Notes: generated by a model from the letters alone, not told the origin. A stretch of 64,000 bases of DNA from Treponema sp. (GCA_004554075.1 SFOB01000012.1:1-64000); one strand, 5' to 3'. Shown: positions 1 to 9,378, counted from the stretch's first letter. Made by a program: numbers and translations.

Positions 1-257
1 TCGGTTTGTTGTTTTGCGGTAAAAACATTTTATCCGATTCAAACCTCTTTTTCTATCTTAGGCTATTTTAGCCAATCCACAACTTTTGATTATAACTCCC
101 TGAATCAACATTAATTACTCTTTCAGGTGAAACAGAACAAACTTTAAAATCAACATTAAAAAATATAGATATTGGTGAATATAATGTTGATGCATTTACT
201 TATGCTCTTGATGATTATAATGTTGCTGAAATTGTTGGATGGGTTGGAAATGAAGTA
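1..257. other. Left edge: broken start of the Ig-like repeat gene
   Basis: The first 257 bases have no complete gene. The frame of the following Ig-like protein stays open upstream of its first ATG (258) back to a TAA at 93-95. The peptide encoded from 96 on (ESTLITLSGETEQTLKSTLK and following) looks like the start of another repeat unit. Coding sequence therefore runs across the ATG, and the real N-terminus with its signal peptide is missing. Positions 1-95 do not continue the repeat in any frame I read. A short hairpin GGCTA-TTT-TAGCC lies at 61-73. On the minus strand an ATG at 32-30 (MFLPQNNKP) could start a gene leaving the window, but its AGAGG is about 15 bases away, so this is weak. 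Confidence 0.55.
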
Positions 258-3200
258 ATGCTCAAAGGTAAAGCCAATGGTTCTTGTAAATTACTGATAA
301 GCCATGAAAAAGCTGCTTATACACGAGAAGTACTTTTAATTGTAAATGGGCAGCTTACAAATGCAGTTGATTCAAGCTGTTATATAACTACAAGTCAAAA
401 CTATATTCGTACAAAAGTTGGTGCAGAAGGAACTTATTTAAATATTTCTCTTAAAGGTGGAGAAGATGGTGATGAAGCCGGCTTTATATGGTCTATAAAA
501 AGTACAACTGTAGACGGAAGTTCAAATGATGTAATTTCTATGGATACCTCTCATGGAACTCCTGTTTATTCAAGAGCCGCTTTACAATCTTACAGTTATG
601 GACAGGCATTTATCGAGCCAAAATATGAAGGAATAGCCGTTATTTCTATAAGTCATCCAAAAGTAGTATATCCAACAGAAATATTGGTAAAAGTCTTGAA
701 TCGTGATGCAATTTTGGAAGAGCCTTTATACTTTACAGGAGACGGCCTTATTCGAATTTTGAATGGAGCAACTTATGATTATACAGTCGAATTGAAAGGA
801 AAGAATAAAGCTGTTGGTGATGATAACGGAATTCAGTGGACCTGTGATAATTCAGCATTACAGATTGCGAATAGTGGGAATATTGCAAATATTACGGCTC
901 CAGCTCTTGGTAGCGGTAACACAATTTCTAATCTTACAATAAGCCATAATAAAGCAGATGCAGATAAAAAGGTAATGATTTTAACAGCTGATACAGCAGA
1001 AGAACTTGCAAATATGAAAGCTCTTTATTCTGATAAGCTGTATTATAATCTTGAGATTGGTGAGACTGCGTACTGTCTTACAAATTATGTTGGTTTTGAT
1101 ACTTCTGAAACTCGTACTGATGAAAACGGAAATGAAATTGAGGTTCCCGTTTCTTATGATTTTTCTAGTGCTGTATGGACTGTAAGCGATTTTTCAGTAT
1201 GTAGTGTTGAAAAACTTACAGAGAATCCATTGACAGGTAAGGTAACGGCAAAAAAAGCTGGAAAAACAAATGTTACAGTTACCGTAACTGATAATGAAGG
1301 TAAGTCATATACTTGTAAATACGAAATTACCGTTTATCCAAAAGGGGCTGTTCAAACAGAACCTGAAGTCTATTTTACTACAACTCAGAATGTTGTGAAT
1401 CTTGCTAAAGCTGGAAATGAACAGACTGTATATGTTTCTGCAATTAATCTAAGCTCTTCAAAGTACCCACAAATTGCATGGGAAAGTGAAAATGAAGAAA
1501 TTGCAAAAGTTACAGGTAACGGTAACTCAGCGACAATTACAGCCATAGCCGAAGGTGAAACGATAATTTATGTAAGCCATGAAGACAGTCAGAACACCTT
1601 AAAAATTTATGTAAGAATTGGAAGCGAATACGTAATTCCAGAATCGGAACCTGTAGTTTATATTTCTAGTTCTGATGTGATTACAATGCTTAAAGATGAT
1701 CCGGCTCAGAGACTTGATGCTGTTCTTGTTAATTATTCTGAAGCAGACAAAAGTGGCTTTACATTTGATATTGATAATGAAAGTATAGCAACAATTACAA
1801 GCCAGTCTACAAACGGAATTGCATACATAAAACCTGTTGGAAGTGGTCAGGCAGAAATTACAATTAAACATCCAAAATCAAATATTGATAAAAAAGTTTT
1901 AGTTGTAATTGGCAATTCTGCAGAAGAGCTTGCAGCCTTTACTTACCTTACAACTTCGTCAAATGTTGTGGCTATAGGAGAAGGAAATACAAAAACTGTA
2001 AGTGTTTCTGTGAGAAATTCAACTGATGTAATTATTGATGGCTATACATGGACTTCTTCAGATCCAAGTATAATTTCTGTGATTTCGCAGGGTGCAACTG
2101 CTGTTCTAACAGGGAATTCTATTGGAACTGCAATGATAACCGTTTCAAATTCAAGCTGCACCTATCCTCTTCAGATTATTGCCCAGTGTGTAGATCCAAT
2201 TGCTGCAGCTGCAAATCCTTATATTCAACTTACTTCATCTGTTCTTACCGTTAATGTAAGTTCAACATATACGTCTGTTACGGCAGATTTAGTTGGAGGT
2301 ACGGAAGATGATTTTAGTGATTTTGTATGGTCATCAAGTGATACTTCGGTATGTGTTGTTTATGGTCAAAATGAAGTAGGAAAAATAAGGGCACTTAAAG
2401 AAGGTACGGCATATATAACAGTTACACATCCTAAAACTGTTTATTCTGCACAACTTCTTGTTGTATGTGATAAAGTTACAGAAAGCGAATGTCATATATC
2501 TGTTCCATCAAGCATAATCAATATGAAGCCTACAGATTCAAGTCAGACTATTACAGCAAGCCTTGTAAACGGAAATTCAACAGATAAGTATAACTTTACC
2601 TGGTCACTTGATGTTTATGATGTAATTGATTTTGTTTATTCTGCAAATGTTTGTACAATTACACCTTTGCAGCAAGGACAGGCAACAATAACAATTCATC
2701 ATCCCAAATCAGCTTATGATCAGCAGATTGTTGTAACTGTACAAGAGTATTCAACATTTGCATTCCCGGATGATTATTTGACAATTACCCAGGGAACAGT
2801 TTCTTTTGAAACAATGCAGGTTCCGAATACTAAGGTTTCAACTCATGTAGAATATTCAACATCTAATTCTGCTATCTGCAAAATTGAAGGAACAAAGACA
2901 ACAGCTCAGATTACGGCTATAGAAGCAGGAACTGCAAACGTATATGCAAAACTTGTTGCAAACTCCACAGGAGTTGTTCAAGCAAGTGCAGAAATGATGG
3001 TTTATGTAAAGGAAGCACCTGTAAATGCCTGTTATATTACAGCTTCTAATACAATTTATACAGTAAATAAAGGCAAGAGCCAGACTTTAAGTGCTTCAAT
3101 TACAGGCTCTGGAATTGTAACCAGTGATCAGCAAAACTTAAAGTGGAGTACAAGTGATACTGATATAATCAGTATTGCAGGAATCAACAGCAATGGAACA

Positions 3201-4940
3201 GTAACAGGACAAAGTATTTATATTACAGCAAACAAAAGTGGAGAAGCTTTAATAACATGTTCTCATGAAAAAGCTGCAAGTAATTTGCAATTCTACATTG
3301 TTGTTCCTGGTTCTGCAGAAAAGGCAGTAACCTTTAATAAAAGTTATATTACACTTACCAAAGGTTCTTCTGGGTCAACACTAAAGGCAACTATAGAAAA
3401 TGCAGAAAGTTCAAATGATTACAATGATCTTATCTGGACTGTATCGAATAGTGGCCAGGAAGAAGTTTGCCGTGTTATGGGTAGTGGTCAGAATGTTACA
3501 ATTTATCCTGTAAATGTAGGTGAAGCCGAAGTTATGGCTCAGCTTCCTGACAGCAAATCTGTAGCAAAGTGTACTGTGCTTGTACAGGCTGGAAAGAGCT
3601 TTGTTCTGGAATCTACAAGTGCAACTGTTCAGCCTTTTGAAACAAAGAAAGTAAAATATACTGTAAGTCCTGCAAATGCAAATCTTACCTGGACAATGAA
3701 TCAAACTAAAGATTTCTTTACTTATAGAGATTTAGGATGTGATGCCAATGGTGTAGGGTATGTACAGATTGAAGGATTAAAAGAAGGCAATGGAAACCTG
3801 TATTGTGTAACCGATGGTAATGCTAAGGGAAATCTTTCGGTTAGAGTTGCTTGGGATTATGATTTTGTCCTAACAGGAAAAACAACATTTAGTATAACAC
3901 CTGCAGAAAAAAGTGAAGTTGGATTTAAGGTTAATCCTGTTTATGCAAATATTACTGTAGAATCAACAAGTTCGGCTTTTAATCATACTATCGTTAATAA
4001 TGGAGATGGAACAGGAAAAATTATTATTCAACCTACAGCAGAAACTCCTTCAAATATTACGATAAAAGTAACTGCTACTAATCCTAATAATGGAGATGAA
4101 CTGATAGGTTCAAAAAATATAACAGCGAAATTTTCTTATACAAAACTTACTCCTAGTATTTTTTTAGTTGCCAAAGATGGAAATTTCTCATATGTAGAAA
4201 ACAACATTGTTTATGTAGGAGACGGAGAAACTGTAACTCTTGGAGTAAATATAAGTGAAGGAAATGTAAACTGGGATTTAAAGAATATAAATATAACAAA
4301 AATACAGTCTGTATCAAATAATTCAAAAGCTGCTGTAAGTGGTAATTCTAAACAGTTTAAGATTATAAACTCTACTGATATTCAGGAACAGAAATATTAT
4401 ATTTCAGAGTTTTATGCACCTTATTCTGTTTATGGTGGGCAGGAACTTGATCCAAAGCAGTTTGGATTATTTAAGAATGATGTAGGTTTTTTAGATACCA
4501 CAGCTTATTATTACATTGCATATAACGGACAATTACAAACGGGAGTCACTAATAATCAAAGCGGAAATTCTTCTCCAGTATATTCAAATCCTGTTAGTTG
4601 TGGACGTTATGGAACTGATTATAGTTCGGTTGGTAGAAAAAGAGTATCATCAAAAGATGGAACTTATATGACAAAATCGGAATATGAAAGTATTCTCTGG
4701 TATTATCGTCCTGCAACATCTCGTATCAACAATTGGGATGGATCTGAGGCGGAACCTGCGAGAGATGCTATGCAAACTGGTAATCAACCTGCAAAGCTTA
4801 TTACAATCCCTGATAAAACAATTGTATCAAATATTCAAACTGATACACTGGTGTTTTACATAGATCATAATAGTATAAGTCAACGTGTTGAAATACCAGT
4901 TTATACAGTAACAAGAAATTGTACTAAGTCACAAAATTAA
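258..4940 (+). CDS. Giant Ig-like (BIG2) repeat surface protein, 5' truncated
   Basis: The product is a long chain of about a dozen Ig-like units of roughly 90-120 residues. Each opens with a strand such as CYITTSQN, VYFTTTQNVV or CYITASNTI, carries a central W (ASSDPSI-like turns), and ends with ATITISHPK-Y-type strands. This is the BIG2 family, typical of surface adhesins and invasin-like proteins. The last 300 residues (from about NVNWDLKNI) do not repeat and may be the functional tip or an anchoring region. No signal peptide or ribosome site precedes the ATG at 258, and repeat coding continues upstream to 96, so the gene is incomplete at its 5' end. It stands alone, ends in a terminator, and faces the lipoprotein gene at 5001. 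Adhesion is inferred from the family; the ligand is unknown. Confidence 0.8.
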   Translation: MLKGKANGSCKLLISHEKAAYTREVLLIVNGQLTNAVDSSCYITTSQNYIRTKVGAEGTYLNISLKGGEDGDEAGFIWSIKSTTVDGSSNDVISMDTSHGTPVYSRAALQSYSYGQAFIEPKYEGIAVISISHPKVVYPTEILVKVLNRDAILEEPLYFTGDGLIRILNGATYDYTVELKGKNKAVGDDNGIQWTCDNSALQIANSGNIANITAPALGSGNTISNLTISHNKADADKKVMILTADTAEELANMKALYSDKLYYNLEIGETAYCLTNYVGFDTSETRTDENGNEIEVPVSYDFSSAVWTVSDFSVCSVEKLTENPLTGKVTAKKAGKTNVTVTVTDNEGKSYTCKYEITVYPKGAVQTEPEVYFTTTQNVVNLAKAGNEQTVYVSAINLSSSKYPQIAWESENEEIAKVTGNGNSATITAIAEGETIIYVSHEDSQNTLKIYVRIGSEYVIPESEPVVYISSSDVITMLKDDPAQRLDAVLVNYSEADKSGFTFDIDNESIATITSQSTNGIAYIKPVGSGQAEITIKHPKSNIDKKVLVVIGNSAEELAAFTYLTTSSNVVAIGEGNTKTVSVSVRNSTDVIIDGYTWTSSDPSIISVISQGATAVLTGNSIGTAMITVSNSSCTYPLQIIAQCVDPIAAAANPYIQLTSSVLTVNVSSTYTSVTADLVGGTEDDFSDFVWSSSDTSVCVVYGQNEVGKIRALKEGTAYITVTHPKTVYSAQLLVVCDKVTESECHISVPSSIINMKPTDSSQTITASLVNGNSTDKYNFTWSLDVYDVIDFVYSANVCTITPLQQGQATITIHHPKSAYDQQIVVTVQEYSTFAFPDDYLTITQGTVSFETMQVPNTKVSTHVEYSTSNSAICKIEGTKTTAQITAIEAGTANVYAKLVANSTGVVQASAEMMVYVKEAPVNACYITASNTIYTVNKGKSQTLSASITGSGIVTSDQQNLKWSTSDTDIISIAGINSNGTVTGQSIYITANKSGEALITCSHEKAASNLQFYIVVPGSAEKAVTFNKSYITLTKGSSGSTLKATIENAESSNDYNDLIWTVSNSGQEEVCRVMGSGQNVTIYPVNVGEAEVMAQLPDSKSVAKCTVLVQAGKSFVLESTSATVQPFETKKVKYTVSPANANLTWTMNQTKDFFTYRDLGCDANGVGYVQIEGLKEGNGNLYCVTDGNAKGNLSVRVAWDYDFVLTGKTTFSITPAEKSEVGFKVNPVYANITVESTSSAFNHTIVNNGDGTGKIIIQPTAETPSNITIKVTATNPNNGDELIGSKNITAKFSYTKLTPSIFLVAKDGNFSYVENNIVYVGDGETVTLGVNISEGNVNWDLKNINITKIQSVSNNSKAAVSGNSKQFKIINSTDIQEQKYYISEFYAPYSVYGGQELDPKQFGLFKNDVGFLDTTAYYYIAYNGQLQTGVTNNQSGNSSPVYSNPVSCGRYGTDYSSVGRKRVSSKDGTYMTKSEYESILWYYRPATSRINNWDGSEAEPARDAMQTGNQPAKLITIPDKTIVSNIQTDTLVFYIDHNSISQRVEIPVYTVTRNCTKSQN

Positions 4941-4946
4941 AAGAGT

Positions 4947-4987
4947 AGGGCTGCCTAAAAAGAAAATGGGCAGTCCTAACTTTTTTT
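4947..4987 (+). terminator. Rho-independent terminator after the Ig-like gene
   Basis: The stem AGGGCTGCC pairs with GGGCAGTCCT (one G-T wobble) around a purine-rich loop, followed by seven T. A T-rich tract on the other strand means it could also stop the converging lipoprotein gene. Confidence 0.8.
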
Positions 4988-5000
4988 ACTGGAATTGTAT

Positions 5001-5879
5001 TTAATAACACCAGGAAGGCAATTTTTTTAAATCTGTCACCTGATATTTTGTTCCTGCAAAATTATTAATTGCAGAGTCTTTTTCTTTATATAAGAATTCT
5101 ATTTCTGTAATTTCGTAAGAATCGATACCGTTTCTAGTTGCTTCTCCATTATAATAGAGGACATAAAAGTTTTCATATCCGTTGTTAAGATAAGCATCTT
5201 CAAAACACCACCATTCATAGCCTACAGGTAATGTTATGATGGTAGTTGTTCCAGTAGCTTCTGTAAAATTAATATCGCAAGAATAAGTGTTGGAATCTGT
5301 ATCTTCCATTGTAATAGTTATTGTATCTCCAGCTGAAAGATAAGAACCTGCAATAAAAACATTTCCTGAATCTATATATCCATAACCATTTGAGCAAGAA
5401 ACATAATAGTTATTTTCTTTTTCACTCCACAAAGGTAGATTTTTATTTACAGGCCATGAGAATGTATCATGCTTTGTTACATCCAAATATTCACCTTCTG
5501 CATAAGGACATGTAGAAATATTATTAGGTTCATTATTTCCATTTTCCCAAGTAGGAGATTCGCAAGAAACGAATGTTATTACTGTTCCGTCTGCATTTTT
5601 TCTGCAGATTGTATAGGATAACTTCTCCTGAATCATCTTTAGTTTAGAGCCAGTGTATTCGTATTGAGTGCTTCCTGCTCTTTCTATTGTGCCGTTAGTA
5701 TTTATGTAAAGGTAGGTTTTCTGCGGATTAGCAGAATCTGCATTTGTTGTATATAAATACCAGCCAGGTGTTACAGTTTCTTGGCTTTCGCTACCTGGTT
5801 GATTACTTCCTGTTGGTTGTTTACAGGCAATAGCCGTTAATGCAACAAACAGAATAAAAAAGAAAAATAGTTTTTTCAT
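5001..5879 (-). CDS. Lipoprotein of unknown function
   Basis: A 292-residue protein begins MKKLFFFFILFVALTAIACK, a signal peptide with a spirochaete-type lipobox (TAIAC, Cys19), so it should be lipid-anchored in an envelope membrane. A Ser/Gln/Gly-rich linker follows the cysteine. The rest is rich in Tyr, Asn, Thr and Trp, suggesting an extracytoplasmic beta fold. I recognise no enzyme motif or named domain. A GGAGG site lies 6 bases before the ATG. It converges with the Ig-like gene, so both could be surface cargo of the mobile element or flanking chromosome. High confidence in the lipoprotein call, none on function. Confidence 0.8.
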   Translation of the reverse strand: MKKLFFFFILFVALTAIACKQPTGSNQPGSESQETVTPGWYLYTTNADSANPQKTYLYINTNGTIERAGSTQYEYTGSKLKMIQEKLSYTICRKNADGTVITFVSCESPTWENGNNEPNNISTCPYAEGEYLDVTKHDTFSWPVNKNLPLWSEKENNYYVSCSNGYGYIDSGNVFIAGSYLSAGDTITITMEDTDSNTYSCDINFTEATGTTTIITLPVGYEWWCFEDAYLNNGYENFYVLYYNGEATRNGIDSYEITEIEFLYKEKDSAINNFAGTKYQVTDLKKLPSWCY

Positions 5880-5929
5880 AATACTTCCTCCACTTCATAA
5901 GAAGTTTTAAATAATGGTAATTGATTTTT

Positions 5930-5996
5930 CTTTCTGCTGCACTACGGGCTTGTCAACGGCAAACGCTATCCGCAGAAGTTTTGTGCGTGCTGGATT
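5930..5996 (+). other. G+C-richer intergenic remnant
   Basis: Within the 144-base gap between two leftward genes, this stretch is clearly richer in G and C than its surroundings. It reads open in one forward frame (LLHYGLVNGKRYPQKFCACW then stop) without a start codon or ribosome site. It looks like a fragment of an inserted or decayed sequence rather than a promoter. Its origin is unknown. Confidence 0.3.
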
Positions 5997-6023
5997 TAAT
6001 TAGATAAGATTATTTTACGTTTT

Positions 6024-6365
6024 TTAAATATCCATGTCTAGATTTGAAAGACAGCATTCCCAGTCTGTAATGGGCCATCCCTGCTGTTTGCATTTCCTTA
6101 TTGCCCAGTATCCGGCCTGGTTTGCCGTCATGCCTTTTAGAACGTTTGGAAATGCGGTTACTTCAAGCGGAATCCAAAGTATACTTGAATTCGGTTTTGG
6201 TGTGTCATCATCAATGATGATTGCATCGTTAATTTCTTCCCTAAAATTTTCCTCGGTGATTTTCTTTTTTACCTTACAGAATGAAACTCTTTTATCCGGA
6301 TTTAATCCAGCTTTTAAGAATTCTTCCTGAACCAGTGCTGCATAATCCATGCTTTCTGTTGCCAT
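6024..6365 (-). CDS. Small hypothetical cytoplasmic protein
   Basis: A 113-residue protein (MATESMDYAALVQEEFLKAG...) with no signal peptide or membrane segment. The middle (ILWIPLEVTAFPNV) and end (GYWAIRKCKQQGWPITDWEC) are Trp- and Cys-containing, but I recognise no family. A strong AGGAGG site lies just before the ATG. This and the lack of any start signal for the overlapping forward frame decide the strand. It is last of three leftward genes with a membrane protein and a ribbon-helix-helix protein, probably one operon from the promoter at 7001-7029. Confidence 0.7.
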   Translation of the reverse strand: MATESMDYAALVQEEFLKAGLNPDKRVSFCKVKKKITEENFREEINDAIIIDDDTPKPNSSILWIPLEVTAFPNVLKGMTANQAGYWAIRKCKQQGWPITDWECCLSNLDMDI

Positions 6366-6383
6366 AATCTGCCTCCTATAGTT

Positions 6384-6779
6384 TTATTTTCCTATGAAAA
6401 AATCGGAAATTTTATTGATAACACTGCCAAAGAATTTGTATATAGTTATATAAATATCTCCAAAAAACGAAATATCATCAGCAGTAAACATAACGAATCT
6501 TGAATTAAATGAGATATATACAGAAATACATACAAGAAAGATTATTGTTAAAATACCGATTATTTTTCCAATACTTCGCTTTCTGAAAATCCAATTCAAT
6601 AGAAAGTTGATGATAAGACCTGCTTCAAAAAAAGTTTCGATGGTTGCAAATTTTGCGATTGGAATGTGATTGTTAAAAAAAGAAAATACTACAGGAATTG
6701 TTGTCATTGCAGCAATTACGAAGCCTATAACAAGACCGCCTAAAAATGAAAATACTAGTGTAAGTAATATGCAGAACAT
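6384..6779 (-). CDS. Small polytopic membrane protein
   Basis: A 131-residue hydrophobic protein with three to four predicted membrane helices: residues about 3-35 (possibly two), 50-65 and 70-92. A partly polar C-terminal tail contains a further hydrophobic stretch. No conserved motif is recognisable. Its ATG shares bases with the stop codon of the upstream ribbon-helix-helix gene (TAATG), so the two are translationally coupled. The position beside the transfer operon would fit an entry-exclusion or accessory role, but nothing in the sequence proves it. Confidence 0.65.
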   Translation of the reverse strand: MFCILLTLVFSFLGGLVIGFVIAAMTTIPVVFSFFNNHIPIAKFATIETFFEAGLIINFLLNWIFRKRSIGKIIGILTIIFLVCISVYISFNSRFVMFTADDISFFGDIYITIYKFFGSVINKISDFFIGK

Positions 6780-6994
6780 TATTTTACCTCTCTTTCTTTT
6801 GCAATCTCTGCCATTGTATCAAGACTTAAATATTTACTTATAAAACGACTTATTGTCATTCTTTGATTTTTGGCTGCTTCCTCTAAAACTGAATATTCAG
6901 CTTCTGGAAGACTTACAGAAAAGGTTTTGTAGATTACGTTTTTTTTCCGTCGTCCTGCACCTTCTCTTTTTCCGCCCCAGTTCCTATCATTCAT
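6779..6994 (-). CDS. Ribbon-helix-helix DNA-binding protein
   Basis: A 71-residue protein opens with the basic motif GGKREGAGRRKK, common in small plasmid and phage DNA-binding proteins. A ribbon-helix-helix segment follows (KTFSVSLPEAEYSVLEEAAKNQRMTISRFISKYL). It is divergent from virD4 across 178 bases, so it may regulate the transfer operon, its own operon, or act at the transfer origin like a relaxosome accessory protein. It has no ribosome site. A near-consensus promoter ends 6 bases before the ATG, indicating a leaderless message. The fold call is good; the target is inferred. Confidence 0.75.
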   Translation of the reverse strand: MNDRNWGGKREGAGRRKKNVIYKTFSVSLPEAEYSVLEEAAKNQRMTISRFISKYLSLDTMAEIAKEREVK

Positions 6995-7000
6995 AATAAT

Positions 7001-7029
7001 AATATAAAACCGTTTCTTGTTTTTGTCAA
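7001..7029 (-). promoter_or_regulatory. Leaderless promoter of the ribbon-helix-helix operon
   Basis: On the minus strand TTGACA (7029-7024) and TATATT (7006-7001) are separated by exactly 17 bases. The ATG follows only 6 bases after the -10 box, so transcription should start at or beside the start codon. Confidence 0.7.
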
Positions 7030-7097
7030 TGGTTATTTCAAGATGAGTGATAATTTTTTAAGATAAAAGCCTGTATGAGATTTTATTAAAAAAAATA

Positions 7098-7126
7098 TTG
7101 TAAAACGTACAAAAGAGTTATATAAT
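7098..7126 (+). promoter_or_regulatory. Promoter of the transfer operon with AAAACGTACAA operator-like motif
   Basis: TTGTAA (7098-7103), 17 bases, TATAAT (7121-7126), about 40 bases before the virD4 start. The -35 box is part of an inverted repeat TTGTA-AAACG-TACAA (7098-7112). Nearly the same 24 bases recur at 19153-19176 in front of the ArdC-like gene, suggesting one regulator for both operons. Confidence 0.75.
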
Positions 7127-7145
7127 ATTGATATATTAATAAAAC

Positions 7146-7168
7146 TTTCCGCCTGCCCAATAAGGAAA
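7146..7168 (+). promoter_or_regulatory. Hairpin over the virD4 ribosome site, conserved loop
   Basis: TTTCC (7146-7150) can pair with GGAAA (7164-7168), which overlaps the AAGGA ribosome site of virD4. The loop holds GCCTGCCCAATA. The 15-base word TCCGCCTGCCCAATA (7148-7162) is repeated exactly at 41249-41263, again in a hairpin loop. It could gate virD4 translation or be a DNA site. Confidence 0.5.
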
Positions 7169-7172
7169 TGTT

Positions 7173-9368
7173 TTGTTCAAGAAAAAAGAAGAATTTTCAC
7201 GAGATGACCCGAAAAGTTACGGACATTATTACATTCTTCGTGCTTTAAATTGGCTTGTTCCAATTCTTGTAGTAGTAGTTGGATTATTCATTACTACTCA
7301 GAAATTTGCTCCAATGATGAATTATGATGAGCGTGTAATTGGTAAGCCGTTGATTGTCTTAAAATCTGGATATCGTTTATATAATCCTGGCGTATTTTTA
7401 CTTGGTGTCTTTAAGTATGCTTTTAATGAAGGGTATTCAAATTACTTTTTTAAAGCTTTTCCGCCAACTGGTATTTCATTTATAATTGCATTTTTTCTTT
7501 ATTTTGTTACAGCCCTTATTTTAAATTCTCATCAGAAAAATCAGAATGTTCATGGAACTGCTCGGTGGGGAAATTTAAAGGATTTAAAAGCTTTGGGACA
7601 CTTGCAGCGTTATGGCGTGGTTTGTGGAGAAACTGCAAACGCAAATGTCTATTCAAAAATAAATCCTGAAAAAGGTAATCTTGTTCTTCATTTGCATAAA
7701 AACTTTTTTACTCGAAAAGAAGAAATCTCTCCTTTAATATGTCATAGCGGTGCGACAAATACATGGATGATTGCTCCAACAAGAAGCGGAAAAGGTGTTT
7801 CTACAATTATTCCGACTTGTATAAATTACGGAGTTCCTTATTGGACTTATGATAAAGTTCATCATAAAAAAATTATAAAAGGGCGTGGTTCAATGGTAAT
7901 TTTTGATCCTAAAGGCGAAAACTATGATGCTACAGCATGTTGGAGGTCCAAGTTTTCTATAGTTGTTCCATTTAGACCTTTAGGTAATAGACCTCTTCCT
8001 GCAGATGGAAAAACATTAACAAAAATTGATATTGAAAAATGGAAAGCAGAAAATAGAACAGAAGATAACCCGAATCCAAAGCCTGAATGGACAGCACATT
8101 ATAATCCAATTCTTGAGATTCCTGATAATCCAAATACAGCTTTTGCATGGGCAGATATGATTGCTGAAATCTTTTTTGGTAGTGAAAAGGGTAAAGGCGG
8201 AGGAGATGAAACTTCTGCTTATTTTGCAAATAAAGCTCGTGATATTTTTACAGCTGTAGTTCTTCATGTTCGTTTTGCTCCTGAAGATAAAATTCCTTGG
8301 AAAGAAAAAAATATGTCAACAGTGCTGGCATTTATGAGTGAAGCAAGTAACAATGGAAAAACAGGCGAAGAAGCAAGTGAGGAAGAAAACGAGGGGTGTG
8401 GAGAAGCAATGTGTGCCGAAATGATTGCTACAGACCATGGATCAGATGTAATTAATAATCTTATCCGTCTTGCAGCAAATCGTTCTACAATGCAGCCGGC
8501 AAAAGAACGAGGTTCAACATATTCAACTGTTTTTTCAAAAATATCTTTGTTCCAGGATCCGCTTATTGCTGAAGCTACTTCATATTCTGATTTTTCTGTA
8601 GATGATTTTATAAATGGAAAAAACGCAATTTCTCTTTATCTTATTGTTCCTTATAACCATATTGCACGTATTGCACCAATTTTTCGTATGCTTATTACTT
8701 TTATGATTAAAAAATTTTCAGACGGAACTACAAATGCTAATTCTGTAAAATTGAAAATTCCTTGTTTATTCCTCCTGGATGAATTTCCTGTATTAGGCTA
8801 TTTCCCAGATATTGCTCAAAATATGGGTATTCTTGCAGGTTACGGTGTAACCTTCTTTATTGTTTCTCAGTCAGTAAATCAGATTGTAGATGTTTACGGA
8901 GAAAATCATCCGTTCCTGGATCATTGTAAGACAAAAATTATTTATGCTCCTGGCAATTATAAAGATGCTAACATGGTCAGCCAGATGATTGGTAACCGTT
9001 CAGTTTTGCTGGATAACAAATCCTCAAATATGGCAAGTCTTGGAGCAAGTAATCTTTCCAGTCAGGAAATTTCAGTTTCTCTTATCAATGCTGACGAGCT
9101 TATGAAACTTGAATTTTCACGCTGCATTGTTTTACTGGAAGGTAAACCTCCTTATAAAGGGAAAAAGGTTGTTTACTATGAAGATCCACGATTTAAGGAT
9201 AAATCTTTTATGAAGATTCCTGAATTTGATTATCTTAAAAGGATGATGAAAACTTTGCCAAGTAATAGGGTAGTTCACAAAGTCCCTGTAAAAACACCGA
9301 AAGAAGTTGTTGAGGGAATTGATGTACAGCAGAGTATATCTGCAGATTATGATGTTTTTGCATCGTAG
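7173..9368 (+). CDS. virD4: Type IV secretion coupling protein VirD4/TraG
   Basis: This 731-residue ATPase links the transferred DNA or protein to the secretion channel at the inner membrane. Two N-terminal membrane segments (about residues 28-47 and 95-118) precede the cytoplasmic motor. Walker A is APTRSGKG (201-208) and Walker B is LFLLDEFPVLG with D536 and E537. Length and layout match the TraG/VirD4 family. The start is TTG at 7173, with AAGGA at 7163-7167. The nearby ATG at 7168 is in another frame and soon stops. It is the first gene of the secretion operon; the next ribosome site overlaps its stop codon. Long charged inserts around residues 270-310 and 395-415 are present. Confidence 0.93.
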   Translation: MFKKKEEFSRDDPKSYGHYYILRALNWLVPILVVVVGLFITTQKFAPMMNYDERVIGKPLIVLKSGYRLYNPGVFLLGVFKYAFNEGYSNYFFKAFPPTGISFIIAFFLYFVTALILNSHQKNQNVHGTARWGNLKDLKALGHLQRYGVVCGETANANVYSKINPEKGNLVLHLHKNFFTRKEEISPLICHSGATNTWMIAPTRSGKGVSTIIPTCINYGVPYWTYDKVHHKKIIKGRGSMVIFDPKGENYDATACWRSKFSIVVPFRPLGNRPLPADGKTLTKIDIEKWKAENRTEDNPNPKPEWTAHYNPILEIPDNPNTAFAWADMIAEIFFGSEKGKGGGDETSAYFANKARDIFTAVVLHVRFAPEDKIPWKEKNMSTVLAFMSEASNNGKTGEEASEEENEGCGEAMCAEMIATDHGSDVINNLIRLAANRSTMQPAKERGSTYSTVFSKISLFQDPLIAEATSYSDFSVDDFINGKNAISLYLIVPYNHIARIAPIFRMLITFMIKKFSDGTTNANSVKLKIPCLFLLDEFPVLGYFPDIAQNMGILAGYGVTFFIVSQSVNQIVDVYGENHPFLDHCKTKIIYAPGNYKDANMVSQMIGNRSVLLDNKSSNMASLGASNLSSQEISVSLINADELMKLEFSRCIVLLEGKPPYKGKKVVYYEDPRFKDKSFMKIPEFDYLKRMMKTLPSNRVVHKVPVKTPKEVVEGIDVQQSISADYDVFAS

Positions 9369-9378
9369 GAGATATTTT

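Noticed and set aside
6034..6330. Forward reading frame of 98 residues
   Set aside because: It lies opposite a leftward gene that has a strong AGGAGG site and fits an operon; the forward frame has no start signal.
9307..9378. Longer start for the protein between virD4 and virB11
   Set aside because: It would overlap virD4 by 62 bases without a ribosome site; ATG 9379 has AGGAG at good distance.
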